Assembly (NCBI RefSeq): GCF_022374875.2
Contig: NZ_CP092427.2
Coordinates: 1,488,001 to 1,552,000, forward strand
Length of the DNA: 64,000 nt
Reading direction: 5' to 3'
Source of the DNA: Mycolicibacterium rufum
GTDB lineage: Bacteria; Actinomycetota; Actinomycetes; Mycobacteriales; Mycobacteriaceae
Both the position numbers and the translations under genes were made by a program. The stretch's first letter is position 1, and every line of letters starts with the position of its first letter. The notes beneath the pieces were generated by a model. It worked only from the letters and a program-made list of their open reading frames with translations. It had not been told where the DNA came from and made no database searches. Positions 48,889-59,332 of this stretch are shown one piece after another.

Positions 48889-50193
48889 TTAGTGGTGGGT
48901 ACGCAGCGGTTCGGGCAGCAGATCGCCGTGGGCGGCGGTCAGTTCGTCACACAGGTCGGCGATCTGGTCGACGCTCAGCGTGGCCGCGGTGTTCGGGTCG
49001 ACCATGGCCGCGGCGCGGACCAGTCGGGGATCGCCCTCGACGGCGGCGCGCACCGTCAGATCGACCGGGCCGAGGAAACTGCGGTTGAGCGCCGCGCACT
49101 GCGGCGGCAGGTCCCCCACCGCCATCGGATGCGCACCGAGAGAGTCGAGGAGCGTCGGCACTTCGACCGCCAGGCCGTCGGGCAGGTTCGCGATCAGGCC
49201 GGCGTTGACGACGTTGGCCGAGATCACCCGTGGCGTCCCGGTTTCCAGCGAGTGGATCACCTGCGGGGCGTACTCCGTGGACTCCGTGTCGATAGGCAGC
49301 GTGTCGGTGCCGGCCAATTCTTCGCGCAGCCGGCGGTATTCGGCGAGGTTGGCCTCGCTGATCCCGACGTACTCGCCGACGTTGAGCCGCAGTCGCGCGA
49401 TCTCGTCGGGGTCGTGCAGGTACCACGGGACGTATTCGCTGCTGTGCTCACTGGTCTCGGTCGGGTAGTAGCCGAGCCGGCGGTACATGTCGACGCGGAC
49501 CCGGCGCTGCAGTTCGGGGTCGGCGGCGATGCGCTCGTCGAGCAGCGGGTACAGGTTCTGGCCGCCGCGCTCCCAGCGCAGCACCCACGCCTGGTGGTTG
49601 ACGCCGGCCGACCAGTAGGACACCTCGTCGTAGGGCACGTCGATGAGCTCGCACAGGCCGACCATCGTCCAGTACACCGAGTGGCACAGCCCGAGCACCT
49701 TCAGCGTCGGCGCCACCCGGTGCAGGTAGGTGACATTCATCGCCATCGGGTTGGTGTAGTTCAGCAGCCACGCGTCCGGGCACACCTGCGCCATGTCCTC
49801 GGCGATCCCGGCGAGCACCGGGAACGTCCGCAGCCCGCGGAAGATGCCGCCGACGCCGATGGTGTCGGCGATGGTCTGGTTCAGGCCATACGTGGCGGGA
49901 ATCTCGAAGTCGCGTACCGTCGCCTCGTGCCCGCCGACGGCGATGGTGTTGATGACGTAGTCGGCGCCGTCGAGGGCGCGCCGGCGGTCGGTGGTGGACA
50001 CCACCTCCGGCTGCGCACCGGCCGCGCGGGCGGTGGCCCGGGCGATCGCCTCGGCGGTCTCGAGCCGCTCGGTGTCGATGTCGTGCAACACCACCCGCAC
50101 GGCGCCGAGTTCAGGGAAGGACAGGATATCGCCGAGCAGTTCGCGGGTGAACTCGACGCTGCCCGCCCCGATGATGGTGATCGTCGGTTTCAC
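48889..50193 (-). CDS. Family 4 glycoside hydrolase (alpha-galactosidase/alpha-glucosidase, MelA-like)
   Basis: 434 residues from the GTG at 50193, overlapping the stop of the DMT permease gene (GTGA). GH4 enzymes use NAD+ and Mn2+ to cleave glycosides by an oxidation-elimination route. Seen: the NAD motif IGAGSVEFTRELLGDILS, LLNYTNPMAMNVTYL, the metal ligands in GLCHSVYW and GVNHQAWVL. These MelA-type motifs favour an alpha-galactoside or related glycoside over a phospho-glycoside. No signal peptide, so it acts in the cytoplasm on imported substrate. The frame open further upstream is the neighbour's shadow. Confidence 0.9.
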   Translation of the reverse strand: MKPTITIIGAGSVEFTRELLGDILSFPELGAVRVVLHDIDTERLETAEAIARATARAAGAQPEVVSTTDRRRALDGADYVINTIAVGGHEATVRDFEIPATYGLNQTIADTIGVGGIFRGLRTFPVLAGIAEDMAQVCPDAWLLNYTNPMAMNVTYLHRVAPTLKVLGLCHSVYWTMVGLCELIDVPYDEVSYWSAGVNHQAWVLRWERGGQNLYPLLDERIAADPELQRRVRVDMYRRLGYYPTETSEHSSEYVPWYLHDPDEIARLRLNVGEYVGISEANLAEYRRLREELAGTDTLPIDTESTEYAPQVIHSLETGTPRVISANVVNAGLIANLPDGLAVEVPTLLDSLGAHPMAVGDLPPQCAALNRSFLGPVDLTVRAAVEGDPRLVRAAAMVDPNTAATLSVDQIADLCDELTAAHGDLLPEPLRTHH

Positions 50194-51137
50194 GCCTTCG
50201 TCGCTCTCGTGTCGGGTTCCAGCACCGCGGCGGTCGGCTCCTCGCCGCGCTTCTCGTCGGCGTAGACCATCAGCGTCGAACCGACCAGTGCCAGCACGAT
50301 GCCGATGGCGCCGAACGGGCTGGGCAGCGTCTGGTAGGCGATCAGCGACACCACGATGGTCAGCGCCGGGGCGAGCGCGTTGGTGGTGGGCGCGACGATG
50401 GTGGCCTTGCCGCGGGCCAGCGCCATCACCAGGAACAACGCGCCGACCGCGTTCAGCAGCTGGGTGCCCGCGGTGAGAACCGGCGCCTGCCAGGGGAAGT
50501 CGAGCGGCAGGCCGCCCATCGAGATCAGCGCGACCGGGATCAGCGCGATCCCGGTGATCGCCATCCAGCCGAACGTGGTGGCCTCGTTGACGCCCAGCGT
50601 CGCGGTCTTGCGCATGAAGTAGGCCTGCACGCCCCATGCCACACAGATCAGGATCGCCAGCAGCAGCCACGGCCCCGAGGAGGCGTCGGAGTCGCTGCTG
50701 GTGATGCTGAACAGCACGATCGCCGCGAGCGCGCAGATCAGCCCGACGACCGCGAGCCCCCGGATGCGTTCGCGCAGCAACACCATCGCCATCAGCACGG
50801 TGATCGCCGGGGAGATCGACACGATCGGAAAGATCAGGTAGGCGGGGCCGATGGTGAGCGCCTGGAACAGCAGCAGTTGGCCACCGGCGCCGGTGAGGCC
50901 GATCAGCAGACCGTAGATGGTGGCCTTGGGCCTGCGGTCGAAGCGCTCCCCCTTCAGCGCGAACGCGGCGGGGATGATCATCGTCAGCGCCCAGATGCAG
51001 TAGATCATCTCGTCCGGGTAGCCGTACCAGGTGGCGGGCAGCGCGGAGAACGCGCCCCACACGCCCCAGAACAGCACCAGCAGGGTGGCGTAGAAGATCC
51101 AGCTGCGGGTGCGCTTGGTCGGTGTCATGTCGGTCAT
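50190..51137 (-). CDS. DMT-superfamily permease (EamA-like)
   Basis: 315 residues with about ten transmembrane helices in two repeated five-helix halves, as in EamA/DMT transporters (AGGQLLLFQALTIGPAYLIFP and NAVGALFLVMALARGKATIVAP end the two halves). The start ATG at 51137 overlaps the stop of the sugar-kinase gene (ATGA), and its own stop overlaps the GH4 start. A DMT carrier inside a sugar-ABC operon is uncommon. It could export an amine or a surplus pathway product or import a related sugar; substrate is unknown. The frame open upstream to 51530 is a shadow of the kinase gene. Confidence 0.88.
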   Translation of the reverse strand: MTDMTPTKRTRSWIFYATLLVLFWGVWGAFSALPATWYGYPDEMIYCIWALTMIIPAAFALKGERFDRRPKATIYGLLIGLTGAGGQLLLFQALTIGPAYLIFPIVSISPAITVLMAMVLLRERIRGLAVVGLICALAAIVLFSITSSDSDASSGPWLLLAILICVAWGVQAYFMRKTATLGVNEATTFGWMAITGIALIPVALISMGGLPLDFPWQAPVLTAGTQLLNAVGALFLVMALARGKATIVAPTTNALAPALTIVVSLIAYQTLPSPFGAIGIVLALVGSTLMVYADEKRGEEPTAAVLEPDTRATKA

Positions 51138-52132
51138 GGTGTCGTCACCTTCTCGGATGTGGTTGCGGCACCGGCGAGTTCCTTGACCGATGTCGCGCTC
51201 AACGGGTGTCCGCTGTGCTTGGCGGCGTAGAGCGCCGCCCCGACCGCCGGGTCGAGCAGCGGCTGCCGCAGGTCGTAGCCGGCGGGCAGCGCGCCCAGCG
51301 CGGCGGTGAAACCGTCGAGGAGACGACGGTCGGAGAACATGCCGCCGGAGTACGACACCGGCACCGTCTCGTCCTCGGTGAAACCGACCAGCACGCGGGT
51401 GGTTTCGACGAGCGCGACCAGTTCGTCGACCGCGTCGGCGAGGATCCTCGACGCGGCGTCGTCGCCGGCCTGCGCGGCCTGGCACACCGTGGTGGCCAGC
51501 GCGGCGATCGATCCGCGGCTGCCCTTCCACGTGTCGATCACCAGGCTGACGACGTCGAGATCACCGCCGACCTCCAGCCGCGTCTTGAGCAGGTCGTAGA
51601 GCGGGCCCCGCGGCATGCGGCCGTCGCTCATCCGGCTGAACGCGTTGAGCCCGCGGGTGGCGACCCAGTACGCGGAGCCCTCGTCGCCGAACAGCTCACC
51701 CCAGCCGCCGACGCGGTGCCCGGTCCCCTGCCGCTCCCCGTAGGTCATCGACCCGGTGCCGCTGATGACGTTGATGCCGTCTTCGCCGGCCAGCGATCCC
51801 GCCCAGCCGCACACCATGTCGTTGTCGCAGCTGTAGCGGTCGTGCCCGAGCACGCCGGACGGTACGGCGTTCAGGGCCGCGATGTCACCGCTGGCCTCGC
51901 CGTAGCCGGGCAGGCCGAAGAACGCGGCGTCGATGCCGGCGGTGTCGATGCCGGCCTGCCCGCAGATGTCGGAGACACCCTGGGCGAGAACACGTTCGAC
52001 GACGTCGAAGCCGTCGTTAAAGTAATAGGATGTCGGGGCGGTCGCGCGGGCCAGCACGTGGCCGCCGTCGTCGATCAGCGCGAACGCGGTCTTCGATCCG
52101 CCGCCGTCGACCCCCAGATAACGCGCCATCAC
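51134..52132 (-). CDS. BadF/BcrA-type ATPase family sugar kinase (N-acetylglucosamine kinase-like)
   Basis: 332 residues from a GTG at 52132 (an ATG follows as codon 2). ASKHA-fold kinase: phosphate-1 LGVDGGGSKTAFALID, adenosine/phosphate-2 NVISGTGSMTYG, and GWGELFGDEGSAYWVATRGLNA, typical of NAGK-like BadF proteins. DNDMVCGWAGSLAG holds the expected catalytic Asp. It would phosphorylate a hexosamine or hexose released by GH4. With an AgaS-like protein next to it, galactosamine or N-acetylgalactosamine is a reasonable guess. Both ends overlap neighbouring genes by 4 bases. Confidence 0.87.
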   Translation of the reverse strand: MMARYLGVDGGGSKTAFALIDDGGHVLARATAPTSYYFNDGFDVVERVLAQGVSDICGQAGIDTAGIDAAFFGLPGYGEASGDIAALNAVPSGVLGHDRYSCDNDMVCGWAGSLAGEDGINVISGTGSMTYGERQGTGHRVGGWGELFGDEGSAYWVATRGLNAFSRMSDGRMPRGPLYDLLKTRLEVGGDLDVVSLVIDTWKGSRGSIAALATTVCQAAQAGDDAASRILADAVDELVALVETTRVLVGFTEDETVPVSYSGGMFSDRRLLDGFTAALGALPAGYDLRQPLLDPAVGAALYAAKHSGHPLSATSVKELAGAATTSEKVTTP

Positions 52133-53262
52133 CGGTCTCCGTTCATCGGGTAGATGGTGACGCCCCGCACGACGCGGCTGACCTCACCGGACGGGAACGG
52201 ATTGTCCGGCGTCTTGCCGTAGTCCAGCGACGTGAACAGCGCCAGGTACTGACCGAACACCAGGTACGGCAGCGCGACCAACGCATCGGTGACACCGGCC
52301 AGACCCGGCAGCACCACTGCCGGCCCCAACTCCTCGGGAATCGGCTCCGCGCTGATGACCGTCACCGCGTCGCGGCCGAGCTGGCCCCGCAACTCGGCGA
52401 TGATGTCGAGGTCGTAGCGGCGGGTGTAGGGGTCGGTGGACAGGTACACCACGGCCAGCGTGTCGGTGTCGAGCACCGACTTGGGGCCGTGCCGGAACCC
52501 CAGCGGCGAGTCGAAGTACGTGACCACCTCGCCGGCGGTCAGTTCCAGCAGCTTGAGCGCCGACTCCCGCGCGAGGCCCTGCAGCGGGCCGCTGCCGAGG
52601 TAGACGAACCGCTGCTTCTTGGTCTGCGCCAGCGCCCGGATGTCGGACTGCAGACCGACGACGTGCTCCGCGGCCCGAGCCAGTGTCTCGACGTCCTGCG
52701 GTCGCGCTGGGCCGAGCAGCAGCAGGCAGCTCAGCAGCATCGACGTCAGGCTCGAGGTCATCGCGAACCCGGAATCGTTGGTGCGCTCCGGCATGTACAC
52801 CACCAGCGAGTCCGGCCGGTCGAGGTGGGCGCGGCCCAGCTTGCCGTCCCGGTCGCAGGTCAGCACCAGATGCCACACGTGGTCGACCAGTTGGTCGGCC
52901 AGTGCGGTGGTCGCCAGGCTCTCGGGGCTGTTGCCACTGCGGGCGAACGAGACCAGCAGCGTGGGGGTTTCGACCTCGAGATGGTCGCGGGGGCTGGCGA
53001 CGATGTCGGTGGTGGCGATCGGCTCGACGCGGCGGTGCAGATGCCGGCGCAGCACCGGCGCGGCGATCTCCCCGGCGAACGCGGAGCTGCCCGCGCCGGT
53101 CAGGACGATCCGCAGATCGGGGCGGGCGAGCAGGTCGCGCAGGAAAGCGTCGGCGTTCTCATCGGATCTGCCGGCGACCTCCCGCCACGCGTCGGGCTGC
53201 TGCCCGATCTCCAGAATGGTTGCGCCGCCGTCTTTCTGGTCGGGAATGGCGGTGTGCGTCAT
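52129..53262 (-). CDS. SIS-domain sugar isomerase/deaminase, AgaS-like
   Basis: 377 residues from the ATG at 53262, with GGAGG upstream and a 4-base overlap with the gatZ-like stop. Two SIS domains: the first with VLTGAGSSAFAGEI and LLVSFARSGNSPES, the second with FVYLGSGPLQGLARESALKLLELTAGE and YFDSPLGFRHGPKS. The SPLGFRHGPKS motif is typical of AgaS, which converts galactosamine-6-phosphate to tagatose-6-phosphate and ammonia. This supports a galactosamine-type pathway together with the following tagatose-bisphosphate aldolase genes. Confidence 0.88.
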   Translation of the reverse strand: MTHTAIPDQKDGGATILEIGQQPDAWREVAGRSDENADAFLRDLLARPDLRIVLTGAGSSAFAGEIAAPVLRRHLHRRVEPIATTDIVASPRDHLEVETPTLLVSFARSGNSPESLATTALADQLVDHVWHLVLTCDRDGKLGRAHLDRPDSLVVYMPERTNDSGFAMTSSLTSMLLSCLLLLGPARPQDVETLARAAEHVVGLQSDIRALAQTKKQRFVYLGSGPLQGLARESALKLLELTAGEVVTYFDSPLGFRHGPKSVLDTDTLAVVYLSTDPYTRRYDLDIIAELRGQLGRDAVTVISAEPIPEELGPAVVLPGLAGVTDALVALPYLVFGQYLALFTSLDYGKTPDNPFPSGEVSRVVRGVTIYPMNGDR

Positions 53263-54578
53263 CGGGTACCTCCGGGGTTGTCGGCGCGGCACGCGTCCGC
53301 GTAGGGCCGCAGCGCGTCGCGGACACGGTCGATCACGAGGGCCTGCGCGCTGTGGGCGAGGCGGCCGGCACGCAGGCGTTCGTATTGCAGGGGCAGGAAC
53401 TGGCTGATCAACGGCAGCGGAATGCCGACGCGATCGAGATTGTCCAGCAACATCTTCCGGGCCGCGTCGACCTCGTCGTCGGCCCAGTAGTAGCGCAGCC
53501 GGTCGCTGTAGCTGTAGCGACGTGCGGTGCGCTGGGCCACGGGATCGCCCTCGTAATAGTCGCGCCAGTACTTCGGCTCGGCGAGCATGCGGCGCTCGAT
53601 CACCTCGATCAGGTTCGACCGCGACGGCCTCGGGAGGAGTTCGGTCTCGATCATCGCCAGCGCGAACAACGCCTCCCGCATCGCGAATGTCAGTCCGGGG
53701 CCGACTTTGAGCACGGCCCAATGGTCTTCGACGAGCTCACGCAGCTGCGCCGGACGCTGGTAGTCCGTGGAGTGCGCCTCGAACACCAGGTGGGGCTCGC
53801 TGTCGAGGACGTGGCGCAACTCCGCGGTCGCGGCGTGCTCGTAGTCGATGACGTGCAGGTGGTCGAATTCCACACCGGGCTGGACCACCAGCGCCATCAC
53901 CCGCGGCCACACGTCGTCGGCGCCGACCGCGGCGAACGCGGCCCGGTGCGCGGCCAGGGTGCGCTTGGCCCGCTCGGCCGGCGTCGGGGTGAGCCGGTCC
54001 AGCGTCTCGTGCGCGCCGCCGGGCACCGGCACCTCGGTGCCGATCACGTACACCGGGGCGTCGACACCCGCCCGACGCGCGGTGTCCTCGGCGACTCGCA
54101 GCAGCCGGGCGCTGCGCTCGGCGACCACCTCGTCGGCGAGGACGGCCGGATCGTCGGCGCAGCTCATGCTGCAGTCCAGATGGATCTTGGTGTAGCCCGC
54201 CTCCACGTACGCGGCGATCAGCGTCTCCGCGTGATCCATGGCCACGTCGGCACTTTCGCGCTGCCAGCGGTTGGGCCCCAGGTGGTCGCCCCCGAGCACC
54301 ACCCGGTCCCGGGCGAAGCCGTGCGCGTCGGCGATACCGAACACCAGATCGCGGAACTGCGCCGGGCGCAGACCGGTGTAGCCACCGAACTGGTCCACCT
54401 GGTTCGACGTCGCCTCGATGAGCACGTAACCGTCGTCGGCGGCGGCCTGCAGGATCGCCGCCTCCAGCACCGTCGGGTGCGCGGAGCACACCGAGTAGAC
54501 GCCGACGGGTTCGCCCGCCTTGTGCCGCTCGACGGTGTCGGCCAACCCGTCGACCCGCAACATCGGCGCGCCCGTCAT
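53259..54578 (-). CDS. GatZ/KbaZ-like tagatose-1,6-bisphosphate aldolase subunit
   Basis: 439 residues from the ATG at 54578, which overlaps the stop of the class II aldolase gene (ATGA). The motifs GVYSVCSAHPTVLEAAI, IEATSNQVDQFGGYTG, VVLGGDHLGPNRW, YTKIHLDCSMSCADDP and WAVLKVGPGLTFAMREALF are characteristic of the GatZ/KbaZ family, which supports the GatY/KbaY catalytic aldolase. The C-terminal region has RYSYSDRLRYYW and IPLPLISQFLPLQY, also conserved. Its pairing with a GatY-like gene makes a complete two-subunit tagatose-bisphosphate aldolase likely. Confidence 0.92.
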   Translation of the reverse strand: MTGAPMLRVDGLADTVERHKAGEPVGVYSVCSAHPTVLEAAILQAAADDGYVLIEATSNQVDQFGGYTGLRPAQFRDLVFGIADAHGFARDRVVLGGDHLGPNRWQRESADVAMDHAETLIAAYVEAGYTKIHLDCSMSCADDPAVLADEVVAERSARLLRVAEDTARRAGVDAPVYVIGTEVPVPGGAHETLDRLTPTPAERAKRTLAAHRAAFAAVGADDVWPRVMALVVQPGVEFDHLHVIDYEHAATAELRHVLDSEPHLVFEAHSTDYQRPAQLRELVEDHWAVLKVGPGLTFAMREALFALAMIETELLPRPSRSNLIEVIERRMLAEPKYWRDYYEGDPVAQRTARRYSYSDRLRYYWADDEVDAARKMLLDNLDRVGIPLPLISQFLPLQYERLRAGRLAHSAQALVIDRVRDALRPYADACRADNPGGTR

Positions 54579-55453
54579 GACGCCTCCACCGCGGTCGCCG
54601 CCACCACGCGGCACAGCGCGGCCACGGTGTCGGCGACGGCCTGCCGCGCGGGCACGAGGTACTTGCGGGGATCGGACAGCGTGGGGTCGGCCTCCAGGAC
54701 CGCGCGGACCGCACCCGTGTAGGCGACGTTCAGCGCGGTGCCGACGTTGACCTTGCGGATGCCCGCCGTCACCGCGGAGCGCAGGCTGTCGTCCGGCACC
54801 CCCGAGGAGCCGTGCAGCACAAGGGGAACCGGGACCGCCGCGGCGATGCGCCCGATCAACGCCATGTCGAGTTCGGCGTCGCGGGTGGTCATGGCGTGGG
54901 AGCTGCCGACGGCGACCGCCAGCGCGTCGACCCCGGTCTGCGCGGCGAACGCGGCCGCCTCGTCCGGATCGGTGCGGGCACCGGGCTCGTGCGCACCGAG
55001 AGTCCGCCCGTCCTTGCCGCCGACCTGACCGATCTCGGCCTCCACGAACAGCCCGACACGGTGTGCACGCTCGACGAAAGACGTTGTCTGCGAAACATTT
55101 TCGTCATCGGGCAGGTGCGCGGCGTCGATCATGATGGACGTGACGCCCAGCGCGGCCGCGGTGCCGACGGCCTCGTCGAGCAGGGCCGCGTCGGTGAAGT
55201 GGTCGAGGTGTACGGCCAGCGGCGCGCTGGACCGCGCGGCGATGCGGGTGCACGCCCCGACGATCGGCGCGATCTGTCCGCCGTGGAAGCGCACGGTGTT
55301 CTCGCTGATCTGGATCAGCGCCGCGGCCCCGGCGCGCTCGACGCCCTCGGCGATGCCTTCGGCGTGCTCCAGGGTGATCGCGTTGAACGCCAGCACGGCG
55401 CTGTTGGTCTCGATCGCCGAGGCGAGAAGTTCGGACGTCGACGCCAGCGTCAC
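54575..55453 (-). CDS. Class II ketose-bisphosphate aldolase (GatY/KbaY-like)
   Basis: 292 residues. A zinc-dependent class II aldolase: FNAITLEHAEGIAEG opens the fold, the metal ligands lie in APLAVHLDHF, GLFVEAEIGQVGGKDG, VGSSHAM and LVLHGSSGVPD, with a C-terminal KVNVGTALNVAYTGAV. Paired with a GatZ-like subunit, it should cleave tagatose-1,6-bisphosphate to glyceraldehyde-3-phosphate and dihydroxyacetone phosphate. It is the first gene of the minus-strand operon, transcribed away from the DeoR-family repressor across 131 bases. Confidence 0.92.
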   Translation of the reverse strand: MTLASTSELLASAIETNSAVLAFNAITLEHAEGIAEGVERAGAAALIQISENTVRFHGGQIAPIVGACTRIAARSSAPLAVHLDHFTDAALLDEAVGTAAALGVTSIMIDAAHLPDDENVSQTTSFVERAHRVGLFVEAEIGQVGGKDGRTLGAHEPGARTDPDEAAAFAAQTGVDALAVAVGSSHAMTTRDAELDMALIGRIAAAVPVPLVLHGSSGVPDDSLRSAVTAGIRKVNVGTALNVAYTGAVRAVLEADPTLSDPRKYLVPARQAVADTVAALCRVVAATAVEAS

Positions 55454-55538
55454 GAAGTCACCTCTTCCGGCGCGGCTGTGTGGTACATCACTCGAGCATG
55501 AGAAGCTCGCTCACAGCGCGCAATACCAAGCGGTCAAA

Positions 55539-55557
55539 CGATCAGGAAAACTGATCG
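55539..55557. promoter_or_regulatory. Candidate operator for the DeoR-family repressor
   Basis: CGATCAG (55539-55545) and CTGATCG (55551-55557) form a perfect 7-bp inverted repeat with a 5-base AT-rich centre (GAAAA). It sits 27 bases before the repressor start and about 85 bases before the first catabolic gene, in the only shared regulatory region. A second weaker palindrome, GAGC-N7-GCTC, lies near 55494-55508. Confidence 0.55.
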
Positions 55558-55584
55558 ACGCGCCTACACCCGAGGAGGTCGGAG

Positions 55585-56370
55585 ATGTCGATCAAGCGCA
55601 CCGACCGGATGCGCGCCGTGCTGTCGCTGCTGCGCGACCGCGGCGAGGTGGCGTCGTCGGTGCTGTGCGCCGAACTACGCGTGTCCCCGGCGACGCTGCG
55701 ACGGGACCTCACCGAGCTCGAGGAGCAGGGCCTGCTCGTGCGCACCCACGGCGGCGCCAAAGCGCTCGACCCCAGCGGCAGCGAGATCCCGGTGCGCCTG
55801 CGCGACCACCGGATGGTGGCGATCAAGCGGCGCATCGCCCAGCACGCGGCGGCGCTGATCCCCGCCGGGCCCCAGGCGGTCGCACTGACCGGCGGCGTCA
55901 CCTGTGGTGAGGTGGCCCGCGCGCTCAAGGGCCGGCCGCACATCACGATCGTCACCAACTCGTTGACCATCGCCGCCGACTGCGCCGTCGACGCGCACAT
56001 GAAGGTGATCGCCACCGGCGGGCTGGTGCGGGCAAACTCGCTCGAGGCCGTCGGCCCGATGTCGGAGCACGCGTTCCAGGTGATCACCGTCGGCACGGCG
56101 GTGCTGGGCGCCGACGGCATGACCGCCGAGATCGGGGCGACCACCTACGACGAGGCCGAGGCGCGGACCGCGATCGCGATGGCGAGCAACGCCCAGCGGG
56201 TGGTGGTCGCGGTGGACGGCTCCAAGATCGGCAAGGTGACGCTGGCCAAGATGGTCTCGCCGTCGCAGATGCACCACCTCGTCACCGACTCCACCGCCGA
56301 CCGCGACCAGCTCGACCGCATCGCCGCGGCCGGTGTGCGGGTCCATGTCGTCGAGATCGGTGACGAGTGA
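55585..56370 (+). CDS. DeoR/GlpR-family transcriptional repressor of the sugar operon
   Basis: 261 residues from the ATG at 55585, preceded by GAGGAGG. The N-terminal winged helix is RMRAVLSLLRDRGEVASSVLCAELRVSPATLRRDLTELEEQGLLVRTHGG, the DeoR signature. The C-terminal effector domain (DeoRC fold: ALTGGVTCGEVARAL, IVTNSLTIAADCA, GTAVLGADGMTAEIGATTYDEAEARTAIAMA, VVVAVDGSKIGK) binds a phosphorylated sugar intermediate. Being divergent from the operon with an operator-like palindrome between, it most likely represses that operon and itself. The expected inducer is a tagatose or galactosamine phosphate. Confidence 0.92.
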   Translation: MSIKRTDRMRAVLSLLRDRGEVASSVLCAELRVSPATLRRDLTELEEQGLLVRTHGGAKALDPSGSEIPVRLRDHRMVAIKRRIAQHAAALIPAGPQAVALTGGVTCGEVARALKGRPHITIVTNSLTIAADCAVDAHMKVIATGGLVRANSLEAVGPMSEHAFQVITVGTAVLGADGMTAEIGATTYDEAEARTAIAMASNAQRVVVAVDGSKIGKVTLAKMVSPSQMHHLVTDSTADRDQLDRIAAAGVRVHVVEIGDE

Positions 56371-56425
56371 CCGTCGGAGCCTCAGATCTCGATACAACGG
56401 CGCGTCGGAGGACCACACTGGAGGC

Positions 56426-57004
56426 GTGCCGAGCTCCCAGCCGGCGCGGGGGCTGCGCCAGCGCAAAAAGATCGCAACCCGTCGGACGATCCGCCGGGCG
56501 GCCATCCGCCTGTTCGAAGAGCACGGCTTCGCCGACACCACCATCGAGCAGATCGCCGAGGCGGCCGACGTCTCCCCCAGGACGTTCTACCGCTACTTCG
56601 CGACCAAAGAGGGCGTGCTGATCTGCGATCAGGCCGAACCGGTCGTGGCGATGTTCGAGCGGGCGCCCGCCGAGCTGTCTCCGGTGGCCGCCTACCGGTA
56701 TGCGGTGGCGGCGTACTTCGACGGCCTGACCGACGACGAACGCCACGAGACCATCGTCGCCCAGCACCTGCTGTACTCCATCCCGGAGGCTCGGGGCCTG
56801 CTGTACTCGGAGTACGCCCTGTTGATCCGACTGATGACCGACGCGCTGGCCGTCCGGCTGGGCCCGGCCGCGACGCGGACCGAATGCCGTGTCATCGCCG
56901 GCGCGATCGTCGGGGTGTTGATGGCCGTCTCCGACGGAGACCCGCTGCCGGAGGAATCGCTGGCGCGCAGCCTGGACGTCCTCGAGGCGGCAGCCCGTTG
57001 GTGA
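56426..57004 (+). CDS. TetR-family transcriptional regulator
   Basis: About 192 residues if started at the GTG at 56426 (VPSSQPARGLRQRKK); earlier starts in the same frame overlap the end of the DeoR gene. The N-terminal TetR helix-turn-helix is KIATRRTIRRAAIRLFEEHGFADTTIEQIAEAADVSPRTFYRYFATKEGVL. The C-terminal ligand domain is not assigned to a subfamily. It lies between the sugar operon repressor and accA3, same strand as both; it could regulate itself, accA3 or a distant target. I saw no strong palindrome next to it. Confidence 0.87.
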   Translation: MPSSQPARGLRQRKKIATRRTIRRAAIRLFEEHGFADTTIEQIAEAADVSPRTFYRYFATKEGVLICDQAEPVVAMFERAPAELSPVAAYRYAVAAYFDGLTDDERHETIVAQHLLYSIPEARGLLYSEYALLIRLMTDALAVRLGPAATRTECRVIAGAIVGVLMAVSDGDPLPEESLARSLDVLEAAARW

Positions 57005-57098
57005 ACCCGCCCTGCGGGGCGGGTTACTCGCGGGTAAGGGACCGGCGCGCCGAGACTCAGATTGGGCCGCCTAAACTGCCCCGGGATACATTCTTTAA

Positions 57099-58937
<1,839 letters not shown>

Positions 58938-58952
58938 GCTGACGCCGACCGT

Positions 58953-58994
58953 ACGGTTTCTGATGGATTCGCGCCGAATCCCGTCAGAAACCGT
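58953..58994 (+). terminator. Long hairpin after accA3
   Basis: ACGGTTTCTGA (58953-58963) pairs with TCAGAAACCGT (58984-58994), and inside it GGATTCG (58965-58971) pairs with CGAATCC (58975-58981) around CGC. The stem is about 18 bp with a small bulge and lies 15 bases after the accA3 stop. There is no U-tract, as is usual in mycobacteria. Confidence 0.7.
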
Positions 58995-59017
58995 GCACTC
59001 GGCGATCGTCTGATCCT

Positions 59018-59332
59018 GTGGAGCCCGTCGAGATCAACGCCGGAGCGTGGTATCTGCGCGCACTGCGGGCCGACGACCGCGTCGACGACCGGCCCGCGCT
59101 CGCCGACCTGGGTGAGCAGCGGGCCGATCACGTGGATCAGGCGGCCGCCGGGTGGGAGTCCGAGACGCTGTTCACCTGGGCGGTCTGCGAGCCGACGACG
59201 GGCGAACTGCTGGCCGAAGTCACCCTCGACCCCACGACACGGGCCGTCGCAACGCGCGCCCGGCCCGGCCACGAGCAGGCCGCGCAGACCGGGGCCGAGG
59301 CGGTGGGACGCTTCGCCGACGCGATGCTCTAG
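59018..59332 (+). CDS. Short hypothetical protein, GNAT acetyltransferase-like fragment
   Basis: 104 residues from a GTG at 59018. TLFTWAVCEPTTGELLAEVTLDP resembles the central strands of RimJ/RimL-type GNAT acetyltransferases, and the flanking helix (GEQRADHVDQAAAGWE) fits the same fold. It is shorter than a full GNAT domain (about 150 residues) and lacks a clear acetyl-CoA loop, so it may be a reduced family member rather than an active enzyme. Its stop overlaps the stop of the convergent secreted-protein gene. It follows accA3 and its terminator hairpin. Confidence 0.55.
   Translation: MEPVEINAGAWYLRALRADDRVDDRPALADLGEQRADHVDQAAAGWESETLFTWAVCEPTTGELLAEVTLDPTTRAVATRARPGHEQAAQTGAEAVGRFADAML

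Noticed and set aside
46747-50265. A 1172-codon open frame on the plus strand across the ABC transporter and GH4 genes
   Set aside because: It is antisense to four well-identified genes and translates to Arg/His/Asp-rich low-complexity sequence; such long shadows are normal in high-GC DNA.
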